Origin: Hetaerina americana
Taxonomy: Eukaryota; Arthropoda; Insecta; Odonata; Calopterygidae
Direction of reading: 5' to 3'
NCBI GenBank assembly: GCA_022747635.1
Contig: JAKTNV010000197.1
Location: 124,001 to 188,000, forward strand
DNA: 64,000 nt
Shown here: positions 49,088-62,582 of the stretch, piece after piece
Numbering within the stretch: the first letter of the stretch is position 1
How the letters are laid out: every line of letters starts with the position of its first letter
The notes under the pieces: generated by a model
The model's database searches: none
Seen by the model: only the letters and a program-made list of their open reading frames with translations
What the model was told of the DNA's origin: nothing
Program-made: the position numbers and the translations under genes

Positions 49088-52000
49088 GCGGTTTTTTAAA
49101 TCTTAAAATTCATTGAATGAATATTTGGTTGCCTCCCTTCCTTTCAAAGCAGTCGCTGTTATAAAAGTTTCGTTAATATTCGTACTTTTTAAACATAATA
49201 ATTTTCCTCCGAGGTCCCGGGATGAGAAATTTCGTTAATCAATTTTCGTGTAAGTTTTTCTTCCAAGTATTTTTCTAAAAGCTTTTCATTCATCAAATGA
49301 AAATTTGTTCTTTCTTTACCATTCAAAACGGTCGTTTTTGAGAAAATGGTATCATTTATAAGTATTTCTTGCAAGCATAACGTTTTCCAGCCGCAGTCCC
49401 AGGATGAAAAATTTCGTGATTCAAGCGACTCGTTTCGTTGTTCCCCCGAGGGTTTTTTTGAAAGCCTATTAGTTTTACTGTAAATTTGTGTGACTCTTTT
49501 CACTTCCAAACGGCAGTTATTGAGAAAATTTTCGTATTCATACGTATTTCTTGCAAACAAAATTTTTCATCCGCAGTACCGGGATGAGAAATTTTGTGAT
49601 TCAATTGTGGCGTTTAGTTTTTTCTCAGCGGTTTTTTAAAGTTTAAAATTCATTGAATGAATATTTTGTCGCCTCTCTTCCTTTAAAAGCAGTCGCTGTT
49701 ATAAAAGTTTCGTTAATATACTTATTTTTTAAACATAATAATTTTCCTCCGCAGTCCCGGGATTAAAAATTTCGCGAATCAATTCTTGTCTAAATTTTTC
49801 TTCCAAGTGCTTTTTTAAAAGCTTTTCATTCATCAAATGAAAATTTGTTCTTTCTTTACCATTCAAAACGGTCGTTTTTGAGATAATGGTATCATTAAAC
49901 GTATTTTTTGAAAGCATAAAGTTTTCCAGCCGAAGTCCCGGGATGAGAAATTTCGTGATTCAAGCGACTAGTTTTGTTGTTCCCCCGAGGGTTTTTTAAA
50001 AAGACTGTTAGTTTTAATTGTAAATTTGTGTGACTCTTTTCATTTCCAAACGGCAGTTATTGGGTAAATTTTCGTATTCATACGTTTTTCTTGCAAACAA
50101 AATTTTTCATCCGCTGTACCGGGATGAGAAATTTTGTGATTCAATTGTGGCGTTTAGTTTTTACCTCAGCGGTTTTTTAAAGCTTAAAATTCATTGAATG
50201 AATATTTTGTCGCCTCCCTTCCTTTAAAGGCAGTCGCTGTTATAAAAGTTTCGTTAATATACTTATTTTTTAAACATAATAATTTTCCTCCGTAGTCCCG
50301 GGATGAAAAATTTCGCGAATCAATTCTTGTCTAAATTTTTCTTCCAAGTGCTTTTTTAAAAGCTTTTCATTCATCAAATGAAAATTTGTTCTTTCTTTAC
50401 CATTCAAAACGGTCGTTTTTCAGAAAATGGTATCATTAAACGTATTTTTTGAAAGCATAAAGTTTTCCAGCCGCAGTCCCGGGATGAAAAATTTCGTGAT
50501 TCAAGCGACTCGTTTTGTTGTTCCCCCGAGGGTTTTTTAAAAAGACTGTTAGTTTTAATTGTAAATTTGTGTTACTCTTTTCATTTCCAAACGGCAGTTA
50601 TTGGGAAAACTTTCGTATTCAAAGGTATTTCTTGCAAACATAAAATTTTTCATCCGCAGTACCGGGATGAGAAATTTTGTGATTGAATTGTGGCGTTTAG
50701 TTTTTACCTCAGCGGTTTTTTAAATCTTAAAATTTATTGAATGAATATTTGGTTGCCTCCCTTCCTTTCAAAGCAGTCGCTGTTATAAAAGTTTCGTTAA
50801 TATACGTACTTTTTAAACATAATTATTTTCCTCCGCAGTCCCGGGATGAGAAATTTCGTGAATCAATTTTCGTGTAAGTTTTTCTTCCAAGTATTTTTCT
50901 AAAAGCTTTTCATTCATCAAATGAAAATTTGTTCTTTCTTTACCATTCAAAACGGTCGTTTTTGAGAAAATGGTATCATTTATGCGTATTTCTTGCAAGC
51001 ATAACGTTTTCCAGCCGCAGTCCCGGGATGAGAAATTTCGTGATTCAAGCGACTCGTTTCGTTGTTCCCCCGAGGGTTTTTTTGAAAGCCTATTAGTTTT
51101 AACTGTAAATTTGTGTGACTCTTTTCACTTCCAAACGGCAGTTATTGAGAAAATTTTCGTATTAATACGTATTTCTTGCAAACAAAATTTTCATCCGCAG
51201 TACCGGGATGAGAATTTTTGTGATTCAATTGTGGCGTTTAGTTTTTACCTCAGCGGTTTTTTAAAGCTTAAAATTCATTGAATGAATAATAAGTCGCCTC
51301 TCTTCCTTTAAGGGCAGTCGCTGATATGAAAGTTTCGTTTATATACTTATTTTTTAAACATAATAATTTTCCTCCGCAGTCCCGGGATGAAAAATTTCGC
51401 GAATCAATTCTTGTCTAAATTTTTCTTCCAAGTGCTTTTTTAAAAGCTATTCATTCATCAAATGAAAAATTGTTCTTTCTTTACCATTCAAAACGGTCGT
51501 TTTTGAGAAAATGGTATTATTAAACGTATTTTTTGAAAGCATAAAGTTTTCCAGCCGAAGTCCCATGATGAGAAATTTCGTGATTCAAGCGACTCGTTTT
51601 GTTGTTCCCCCGAGGGTTTTTTTAAAAAGACTGTTAGTTTTAATTGTAAATTTGTGTTACTCTTTTCATTTCCAAACGGCAGTTATTGGGAAAACTTTCG
51701 TATTCAAAAGTATTTTTATCAAACATAAAATTTTTCATCCGCAGTACCGGGATGAGAAATTTTGTGATTGAAATGTGGCGTTTAGTTTTAACCTCAGCGG
51801 TTTTTTTGAAGCTTAAAATTCATTGAATGAATATTTGGTCGCCTTTCTTCCTTTCAAAGCACTCGCTATTATAAAAGTTTCGTTAATATACGTATTTTTT
51901 AAACATAATAATTTTCCTCCGCAGTCCCGGGATGAGTAATTTCGCGAATCAATTTTCGTGTAAGTTTTTCTTTCAAGTGCTTTTTTAAAGGCTCTTCATT

Positions 52001-53908
52001 CATCAAATGAAAATTTGTTCCTTTCTTTACCTTTCAAAACGGTCGTTTTTGAGAAAATGGTATCATTTATACGTATTTCTTGCATGCATAACGTTTTCCA
52101 GCCGCAGTCCCGGGATGAGAAATTTCGTGATTCAAGCGACTCGTTTAGTTGTTCCCCCGAGGGTTTTTTTTGAAGCCTGTTAGTTTTAATTGTAAATTTG
52201 TTTGACTCTTTTCATTTCCAAACGGCAGTTATTCGGAAAATTTTCGTATTCAAACATATTTCTTGCAAACAAAATTTTTCATCCGCAGTACCGGGATGAG
52301 AAATTTTGTGATTCAATTGTGGCGTTTAGTTTTACCTCAGCGGTTTTTTAAAGCTTAAAATTCATTGAATGAATATTTGGTCGCCTCTCTTCCTTTAAGG
52401 GCAGTCGCTGATATGAAAGTTTCGTTTATATACTTATTTTTTAAACATAATAATTTTCCTCCGCAGTCTCGGGATGAAAAATATCGCGAATCAATTTTCG
52501 TGTTTTTCTTCCAAGTGCTTTTTTAAAAGCTATTCATTCATCAAATGAAAATTTGGTCTTTCTTTACCATTCAAAACGCACGTTTTTGAGAAAATGGTAT
52601 CATTTATACGTATTTTTTGAAAGCATAAAGTTTTCCAGCCGCAGTCCCAGGATGAGAAATTTCGTGATTCAAGCGACTCGTTTTGTTGTTCCCCCGAGGG
52701 TTTTTTAAAAAGACTGTTAGTTTTAATTGTAAATTTGTGTTACTCTTTTCATTTCCAAACGGCAGTTATTGGGAAAACTTTCGTATTCAAAAGTATTTCT
52801 ATCAAACATAAAATTTTTCATCCGCAGTACCGGGATGAGAAATTTTGTGATTGAATTGTGGCGTTTAGTTTTAAACTCAGCGGTTTTTTTGAAGCTTAAA
52901 ATTCATTGAATGAATATTTGGTCGCCTTTTTTCCTTTCAAAGAACTCGCTATTATAAAAGTTTCGTTAATATACGTATTTTTTAAACATAATAATTTTCC
53001 TCCGCAGTCCCGGGATGAGTAATTTCGCGAATCAATTTTCGTGTAGGTTTTTCTTCCAAGTGCTTTTTAAAAGGCTCTTCATTCATCAAATGAAAATTTG
53101 TTCCTTTCTTTACCTTTCAAAACGGTCGTTTTTGAGAAAATGGTATCATTTATACGTATTTCTTGCAAGCATAACGTTTTCCAGCCGCAGTCCCGGGATG
53201 AGAAATTTCGTGATTCAAGCGACTCATTTAGTTGTTCCCCCGAGGGTTTTTCTTGGAAGCCTGTTAGTTTTTATTGTAAATTTGTGTTACTCTTTTCATT
53301 TCCAAACGGCAGTTATTGGGAAAACTTTCGTATTCAAAAGTTTTTCTATCAAACATCAAATTTTTCATCCGCAGTACCGGGATGAGAAATTTTGTGATTG
53401 AATTGTGGCGTTTAGTTTTAACCTCAGCGGTTTTTTTGAAACTTAAAATTCATTGAATGAATATTTCTTCGCCTTTCTTCCTTTCAAAGCACTCGCTATT
53501 ATAAAAGTTTCGTTAATATACGTATTTTTTAAACATAATAATTTTCCTCCGCAGTCCCGGGATTAAAAATTTCGCGAATCAATTCTTGTCTAAATTTTTC
53601 TTCCAAGTGCTTTTTAAAAGGCTCTTCATTCATCAAATGAAAATTTGTTCTTTCTTTACTATTCAAAACGGTCGTTTTTGAGATAATGGTATCATTTATA
53701 CGTATTTTTTGCGAGCCTTAAGTTTTCCAGCCGCAGTCCCGGGATGAGAAATTTCGTGATTCAAGCGACTCGTTTAGTTGTTCCCCCGAGGGTTTTTTAA
53801 AAAGACTGTTAGTTTTAATTGTAAATTTGTGTGACTCTTTTCATTTCCAAACGGCAGTTATTGGGAAAATTTTCGTATTCATACGTTTTTCTTGCAAACA
53901 AAATTTTT

Positions 53909-56900
53909 CATCCGCAGTACCGGGATGAGAAATTTTGTGATTGAATTGTGGCGTTTAGTTTTTACCTCAGCGGTTTTTTAAATCTTAAAATTCATTGAAT
54001 GAATATTTGGTTGCCTCCCTTCCTTTCAAAGCAGTCGCTGTTATAAAAGTTTCGTTAATATACGTACTTTTTAAACATAATAATTTTCCTCCGAGGTCCC
54101 GGGATGAGAAATTTCGTGAATCAATTTTCGTGTAAGTTTTTCTTCCAAGTATTTTTCTAAAAGCTTTTCATTCATCAAATGAAAATTTGTTCTTTCTTTA
54201 CCATTCAAAACGGTCGTTTTTGAGAAAATGGTATCATTTATGCGTATTTCTTGCAAGCATAACGTTTTCCAGCCACAGTCCCGGGATGAGAAATTTCGTG
54301 ATTCAAGCGACTCGTTTCGTTGTTCCCCCGAGGGTTTTTTTGAAAGCCTATTAGTTTTAACTGTAAATTTGTGTGACTCTTTTCACTTCCAAACGGCAGT
54401 CATTGAGAAAATTTTCGTATTCATACGTATTTCTTGCAAAAAAAATTTTTCATCCGCAGTACCGGGAGGAGAAATTTTGTGATTCAATTGTGGCGTTTAG
54501 TTTTTACCTCAGCGGTTTTTTAAAGTTTAAAATTCATTGAATGAATATTTTGTCGCCTCTCTTCCTTTAAAAGCAGTCGCTGATATGAAAGTTTCGTTTA
54601 TATACTTATTTTTTAAACATAATAATTTTCCTCCGCAGTCCCGGGATTAAAAATTTCGCGAATCAATTCTTGTCTAAATTTTTCTTCCAAGTGCTTTTTT
54701 AAAAGCTTTTCATTCATCAAATGAAAATTTGTTCTTTCTTTACCATTAAAATGGTCGTTTTTGAGATAATGGTATCATTTATACGTATTTTTTGCAAGCA
54801 TTAAGTTTTCCAGCCGCAGTCCCGGGATGAGAAATTTCGTGATTCAAGCGACTCGTTTAGTTGTTCCCCCGAGGGTTTTTTAAAAAGACTGTTAGTTTTA
54901 ATTGTAAATTTGTCTGACTCTTTTCATTTCCAAACGGCAGTTATTGGGTAAATTTTCGTATTCATACGTTTTTTTTGCAAACAAAATTTTTCATCCGCTG
55001 TACCGGGATGAGAAATTTTGTGATTCAATTGTGGCGTTTAGTTTTTACCTCAGCGGTTTTTTAAAGCTTAAAATTCATTGAATGAATATTTTGTCGCCTC
55101 TCTTCCTTTAAAGGCAGTCGCTGTTATAAAAGTTTCGTTAATATACTTATTTTTTAAACATAATAATTTTCCTCCGTAGTCCCGGGATGAAAAATTACGC
55201 GAATCAATTCTTGTCTAAATTTTTCTTCCAAGTGCTTTTTTAAAAGCTTTTCATTCATCAAATGAAAATTTGTTCTTTCTCTTCCATTCAAAACGGTCGT
55301 TTTTCAGAAAATGGTATCATTAAACGTATTTTTTGAAAGCATAAAGTTTTCCAGCCGCAGTCCCGGGATGAAAAATTTCGTGATTCAAGCGACTCGTTTT
55401 GTTGTTCCCCCGAGGGTTTTTTAAAAAGACTGTTAGTTTTAATTGTAAATTTGTGTTACTCTTTTCATTTCCAAACGGCAGTTATTGGGAAAACTTTCGT
55501 ATTCAAAGGTATTTCTTGCAAACAAAATTTTTCATCCGCAGTACCGGGATGAGAAATTTTGTGATTGAATTGTGGCGTTTAGTTTTTACCTCAGCGGTTT
55601 TTTAAATCTTAAAATTTATTGAATGAATATTTGGTTGCCTCCCTTCCTTTCAAAGCAGTCGCTGTTATAAAAGTTTCGTTAATATACGTACTTTTTAAAC
55701 ATAATTATTTTCCTCCGCAGTCCCGGGATGAGAAATTTCGTGAATCAATTTTCGTGTAAGTTTTTCTTCCAAGTATTTTTCTAAAAGCTTTTCATTCATC
55801 AAATGAAAATTTGTTCTTTCTTTACCATTCCAAACGGTCGTTTTTGAGAAAATGGTATCATTTATGCGTATTTCTTGCAAGCATAACGTTTTCCAGCCGC
55901 AGTCCCGGGATGAGAAATTTCGTGATTCAAGCAACTCGTTTCGTTGTTCCCCCGAGGGTTTTTTTGAAAGCCTATTAGTTTTAACTGTAAATTTGTGTGA
56001 CTCTTTTCACTTCCAAACGGCAGTTATTGAGAAAATTTTCGTATTCATACGTATTTCTTGCAAACAAAATTTTCATCCGCAGTACCGGGATGAGAAATTT
56101 TGTGATTCAATTGTGGCGTTTAGTTTTTACCTCAGCGGTTTTTTAAAGCTTAAAATTCATTGAATGAATATTTGGTCGCCTCTCTTCCTTTAAGGGCAGT
56201 CGCTGATATGAAAGTTTCGTTTATATACTTATTTTTTAAACATAATAATTTTCCTCCGCAGTCCCGGGATGAAAAATTTCGCGAATTAATTCTTGTCTAA
56301 ATTTTTCTTCCAAGTGCTTTTTTAAAAGCTTTTCATTCATCAAATGAAAATTTGTTCTTTCTTTACCATTCAAAACGGTCGTTTTTGAGAAAATGGTATC
56401 ATTAAACGTATTTTTTGAAAGCATAAAGTTTTCCAGCCGAAGTCCCGGGATGAGAAATTTCGTGATTCAAGCGACGCGTTTTGTTGTTCCCCCGAGGGTT
56501 TTTTAAAAAGACTGTTAGTTTTAATTGTAAATTTGTGTTACTCTTTTTATTTCCAAACGGCAGTTATTGGGAAAACTTTCGTATTCAAAAGTATTTTTAT
56601 CAAACATAAAATTTTTCATCCGCAGTACCGGGATGAGAAATTTTGTGATTGAAATGTGGCGTTTAGTTTTAACCTCAGCGGTTTTTTAAAGCTTAAAATT
56701 CATTGAATGAATATTTTGTGGCCTCTCTTCCTTTAAAGGCAGTCGCTGATATGAAAGTTTCGTTTATATACTTATTTTTTAAACATAATAATTTTCCTCC
56801 GCAGTCTCGGGATGAAAAATATCGCGAATCAATTTTCGTGTTTTTCTTCCAAATGCTTTTTTAAAAGCTTTTCATTCATCAAATGAAAATTTGGTCTTTC

Positions 56901-58245
56901 TTTACCATTCAAAACGCACGTTTTTGAGAAAATGGTATCATTTATACGTATTTTTTGAAAGCATAAAGTTTTCCAGCCGCAGTCCCAGGATGAGAAATTT
57001 CGTGATTCAAGCGACTCGTTTTGTTGTTCCCCCGAGGGTTTTTTAAAAAGACTGTTAGTTTTAATTGTAAATTTGTGTTACTCTTTTCATTTCCAAACGG
57101 CAGTTATTGGGAAAACTTTCGTATTCAAAAGTATTTCTATCAAACATAAAATTTTTCATCCGCAGTACCGGGATGAGAAATTTTGTGATTGAATTGTGGC
57201 GTTTACTTTAAACTCAGCGGTTTTTTTGAAGCTTAAAATTCATTAAATGAATATTTGGTCGCCTTTCTTCCTTTCAAAGCACTCGCTATTATAAAAGTTT
57301 CGTTAATATACGTATTTTTTAAACATAATAATTTTCCTCCGCAGTCCCGAGATGAGTAATTTCGCGAATCAATTTTCGTGTAGGTTTTTCTTCCAAGTGC
57401 TTTTTAAAAGGCTCTTCATTCATCAAATGAAAATTTGTTCCTTTCTTTACCTTTCAAAACGGTCGTTTTTGAGAAAATGGTATCATTTATACGTATTTCT
57501 TGCAAGCATAACGTTTTCCAGCCGCAGTCCCGGGATGAGAAATTTCGTGATTCAAGCGACTTATTTAGTTGTTCCCCCGAGGGTTTTTTTTGGAAGCCTG
57601 TTAGTTTTTATTGTAAATTTGTGTTAATCTTTTCATTTCCAAACGGCAGTTATTGGGAAAACTTTCGTATTCAAAAGTATTTCTATCAAACATCAAATTT
57701 TTCATCCCTTGTACCGGGATGAGAAATTTTGTGATTCAATTGTGGCGTTTAGTTTTTACCTCAGCGGTTTTTTAAAGCTTAAAATTCATTGAATGAATAT
57801 TTTGTCGCCTCTCTTCCTTTAAAGGCAGTCGCTGTTATAAAAGTTTCGTTAATATACTTATTTTTTAAACATAATAATTTTCCTCCGTAGTCCCGGGATG
57901 AAAAATTTCGCGAATCAATTCTTGTCTAAATTTTTCTTCCAAGTGCTTTTTTAAAAGCTTTTCATTCATCAAATGAAAATTTGTTCTTTCTTTACCATTC
58001 AAAACGGTCGTTTTTCACAAAATGGTATCATTAAACGTATTTTTTGAAAGCATAAAGTTTTCCAGCCGCAGTCCCGGGATGAAAAATTTCGTGATTCAAG
58101 CGACTCGTTTTGTTGTTCCCCCGAGGGTTTTTTAAAAAGACTGTTAGTTTTAATTGTAAATTTGTGTTACTCTTTTCATTTCCAAACGGCAGTTATTGGG
58201 AAAACTTTCGTATTCAAAGGTATTTCTTGCAAACATAAAATTTTT
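53909..58245 (+). repeat. 4337-bp tandem duplication, first copy
   Basis: Eight trimers, phased here from a B monomer start. Landmarks at 54071, 54228, 55399, 55695, 56236 and 57352 recur exactly 4337 bp later. Private markers such as CCGGGAGGAGAAA near 54471 and GCAACTCG near 55931 are in both copies. Confidence 0.92.
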
Positions 58246-61200
58246 CATCCGCAGTACCGGGATGAGAAATTTTGTGATTGAATTGTGGCGTTTAGTTTTT
58301 ACCTCAGCGGTTTTTTAAATCTTAAAATTCATTGAATGAATATTTGGTTGCCTCCCTTCCTTTCAAAGCAGTCGCTGTTATAAAAGTTTCGTTAATATAC
58401 GTACTTTTTAAACATAATAATTTTCCTCCGAGGTCCCGGGATGAGAAATTTCGTGAATCAATTTTCGTGTAAGTTTTTCTTCCAAGTATTTTTCTAAAAG
58501 CTTTTCATTCATCAAATGAAAATTTGTTCTTTCTTTACCATTCAAAACGGTCGTTTTTGAGAAAATGGTATCATTTATGCGTATTTCTTGCAAGCATAAC
58601 GTTTTCCAGCCACAGTCCCGGGATGAGAAATTTCGTGATTCAAGCGACTCGTTTCGTTGTTCCCCCGAGGGTTTTTTTGAAAGCCTATTAGTTTTAACTG
58701 TAAATTTGTGTGACTCTTTTCACTTCCAAACGGCAGTCATTGAGAAAATTTTCGTATTCATACGTATTTCTTGCAAAAAAAATTTTTCATCCGCAGTACC
58801 GGGAGGAGAAATTTTGTGATTCAATTGTGGCGTTTAGTTTTTACCTCAGCGGTTTTTTAAAGTTTAAAATTCATTGAATGAATATTTTGTCGCCTCTCTT
58901 CCTTTAAAAGCAGTCGCTGATATGAAAGTTTCGTTTATATACTTATTTTTTAAACATAATAATTTTCCTCCGCAGTCCCGGGATTAAAAATTTCGCGAAT
59001 CAATTCTTGTCTAAATTTTTCTTCCAAGTGCTTTTTTAAAAGCTTTTCATTCATCAAATGAAAATTTGTTCTTTCTTTACCATTAAAATGGTCGTTTTTG
59101 AGATAATGGTATCATTTATACGTATTTTTTGCAAGCATTAAGTTTTCCAGCCGCAGTCCCGGGATGAGAAATTTCGTGATTCAAGCGACTCGTTTAGTTG
59201 TTCCCCCGAGGGTTTTTTAAAAAGACTGTTAGTTTTAATTGTAAATTTGTCTGACTCTTTTCATTTCCAAACGGCAGTTATTGGGTAAATTTTCGTATTC
59301 ATACGTTTTTTTTGCAAACAAAATTTTTCATCCGCTGTACCGGGATGAGAAATTTTGTGATTCAATTGTGGCGTTTAGTTTTTACCTCAGCGGTTTTTTA
59401 AAGCTTAAAATTCATTGAATGAATATTTTGTCGCCTCTCTTCCTTTAAAGGCAGTCGCTGTTATAAAAGTTTCGTTAATATACTTATTTTTTAAACATAA
59501 TAATTTTCCTCCGTAGTCCCGGGATGAAAAATTACGCGAATCAATTCTTGTCTAAATTTTTCTTCCAAGTGCTTTTTTAAAAGCTTTTCATTCATCAAAT
59601 GAAAATTTGTTCTTTCTCTTCCATTCAAAACGGTCGTTTTTCAGAAAATGGTATCATTAAACGTATTTTTTGAAAGCATAAAGTTTTCCAGCCGCAGTCC
59701 CGGGATGAAAAATTTCGTGATTCAAGCGACTCGTTTTGTTGTTCCCCCGAGGGTTTTTTAAAAAGACTGTTAGTTTTAATTGTAAATTTGTGTTACTCTT
59801 TTCATTTCCAAACGGCAGTTATTGGGAAAACTTTCGTATTCAAAGGTATTTCTTGCAAACAAAATTTTTCATCCGCAGTACCGGGATGAGAAATTTTGTG
59901 ATTGAATTGTGGCGTTTAGTTTTTACCTCAGCGGTTTTTTAAATCTTAAAATTTATTGAATGAATATTTGGTTGCCTCCCTTCCTTTCAAAGCAGTCGCT
60001 GTTATAAAAGTTTCGTTAATATACGTACTTTTTAAACATAATTATTTTCCTCCGCAGTCCCGGGATGAGAAATTTCGTGAATCAATTTTCGTGTAAGTTT
60101 TTCTTCCAAGTATTTTTCTAAAAGCTTTTCATTCATCAAATGAAAATTTGTTCTTTCTTTACCATTCCAAACGGTCGTTTTTGAGAAAATGGTATCATTT
60201 ATGCGTATTTCTTGCAAGCATAACGTTTTCCAGCCGCAGTCCCGGGATGAGAAATTTCGTGATTCAAGCAACTCGTTTCGTTGTTCCCCCGAGGGTTTTT
60301 TTGAAAGCCTATTAGTTTTAACTGTAAATTTGTGTGACTCTTTTCACTTCCAAACGGCAGTTATTGAGAAAATTTTCGTATTCATACGTATTTCTTGCAA
60401 ACAAAATTTTCATCCGCAGTACCGGGATGAGAAATTTTGTGATTCAATTGTGGCGTTTAGTTTTTACCTCAGCGGTTTTTTAAAGCTTAAAATTCATTGA
60501 ATGAATATTTGGTCGCCTCTCTTCCTTTAAGGGCAGTCGCTGATATGAAAGTTTCGTTTATATACTTATTTTTTAAACATAATAATTTTCCTCCGCAGTC
60601 CCGGGATGAAAAATTTCGCGAATTAATTCTTGTCTAAATTTTTCTTCCAAGTGCTTTTTTAAAAGCTTTTCATTCATCAAATGAAAATTTGTTCTTTCTT
60701 TACCATTCAAAACGGTCGTTTTTGAGAAAATGGTATCATTAAACGTATTTTTTGAAAGCATAAAGTTTTCCAGCCGAAGTCCCGGGATGAGAAATTTCGT
60801 GATTCAAGCGACGCGTTTTGTTGTTCCCCCGAGAGTTTTTTAAAAAGACTGTTAGTTTTAATTGTAAATTTGTGTTACTCTTTTTATTTCCAAACGGCAG
60901 TTATTGGGAAAACTTTCGTATTCAAAAGTATTTTTATCAAACATAAAATTTTTCATCCGCAGTACCGGGATGAGAAATTTTGTGATTGAAATGTGGCGTT
61001 TAGTTTTAACCTCAGCGGTTTTTTAAAGCTTAAAATTCATTGAATGAATATTTTGTGGCCTCTCTTCCTTTAAAGGCAGTCGCTGATATGAAAGTTTCGT
61101 TTATATACTTATTTTTTAAACATAATAATTTTCCTCCGCAGTCTCGGGATGAAAAATATCGCGAATCAATTTTCGTGTTTTTCTTCCAAATGCTTTTTTA

Positions 61201-62582
61201 AAAGCTTTTCATTCATCAAATGAAAATTTGGTCTTTCTTTACCATTCAAAACGCACGTTTTTGAGAAAATGGTATCATTTATACGTATTTTTTGAAAGCA
61301 TAAAGTTTTCCAGCCGCAGTCCCAGGATGAGAAATTTCGTGATTCAAGCGACTCGTTTTGTTGTTCCCCCGAGGGTTTTTTAAAAAGACTGTTAGTTTTA
61401 ATTGTAAATTTGTGTTACTCTTTTCATTTCCAAACGGCAGTTATTGGGAAAACTTTCGTATTCAAAAGTATTTCTATCAAACATAAAATTTTTCATCCGC
61501 AGTACCGGGATGAGAAATTTTGTGATTGAATTGTGGCGTTTACTTTAAACTCAGCGGTTTTTTTGAAGCTTAAAATTCATTAAATGAATATTTGGTCGCC
61601 TTTCTTCCTTTCAAAGCACTCGCTATTATAAAAGTTTCGTTAATATACGTATTTTTTAAACATAATAATTTTCCTCCGCAGTCCCGAGATGAGTAATTTC
61701 GCGAATCAATTTTCGTGTAGGTTTTTCTTCCAAGTGCTTTTTAAAAGGCTCTTCATTCATCAAATGAAAATTTGTTCCTTTCTTTACCTTTCAAAACGGT
61801 CGTTTTTGAGAAAATGGTATCATTTATACGTATTTCTTGCAAGCATAACGTTTTCCAGCCGCAGTCCCGGGATGAGAAATTTCGTGATTCAAGCGACTTA
61901 TTTAGTTGTTCCCCCGAGGGTTTTTTTTGGAAGCCTGTTAGTTTTTATTGTAAATTTGTGTTAATCTTTTCATTTCCAAACGGCAGTTATTGGGAAAACT
62001 TTCGTATTCAAAAGTATTTCTATCAAACATCAAATTTTTCATCCCTTGTACCGGGATGAGAAATTTTGTGATTCAATTGTGGCGTTTAGTTTTTACCTCA
62101 GCGGTTTTTTAAAGCTTAAAATTCATTGAATGAATATTTTGTCGCCTCTCTTCCTTTAAAGGCAGTCGCTGTTATAAAAGTTTCGTTAATATACTTATTT
62201 TTTAAACATAATAATTTTCCTCCGTAGTCCCGGGATGAAAAATTTCGCGAATCAATTCTTGTCTAAATTTTTCTTCCAAGTGCTTTTTTAAAAGCTTTTC
62301 ATTCATCAAATGAAAATTTGTTCTTTCTTTACCATTCAAAACGGTCGTTTTTCACAAAATGGTATCATTAAACGTATTTTTTGAAAGCATAAAGTTTTCC
62401 AGCCGCAGTCCCGGGATGAAAAATTTCGTGATTCAAGCGACTCGTTTTGTTGTTCCCCCGAGGGTTTTTTAAAAAGACTGTTAGTTTTAATTGTAAATTT
62501 GTGTTACTCTTTTCATTTCCAAACGGCAGTTATTGGGAAAACTTTCGTATTCAAAGGTATTTCTTGCAAACATAAAATTTTT
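58246..62582 (+). repeat. 4337-bp tandem duplication, second copy
   Basis: Near-perfect copy of 53909-58245. I noticed one difference, CCCCGAGAG near 60833 for CCCCGAGGG near 56496. The following sequence starts to diverge near 62668, so there are two copies and not three. Confidence 0.92.
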
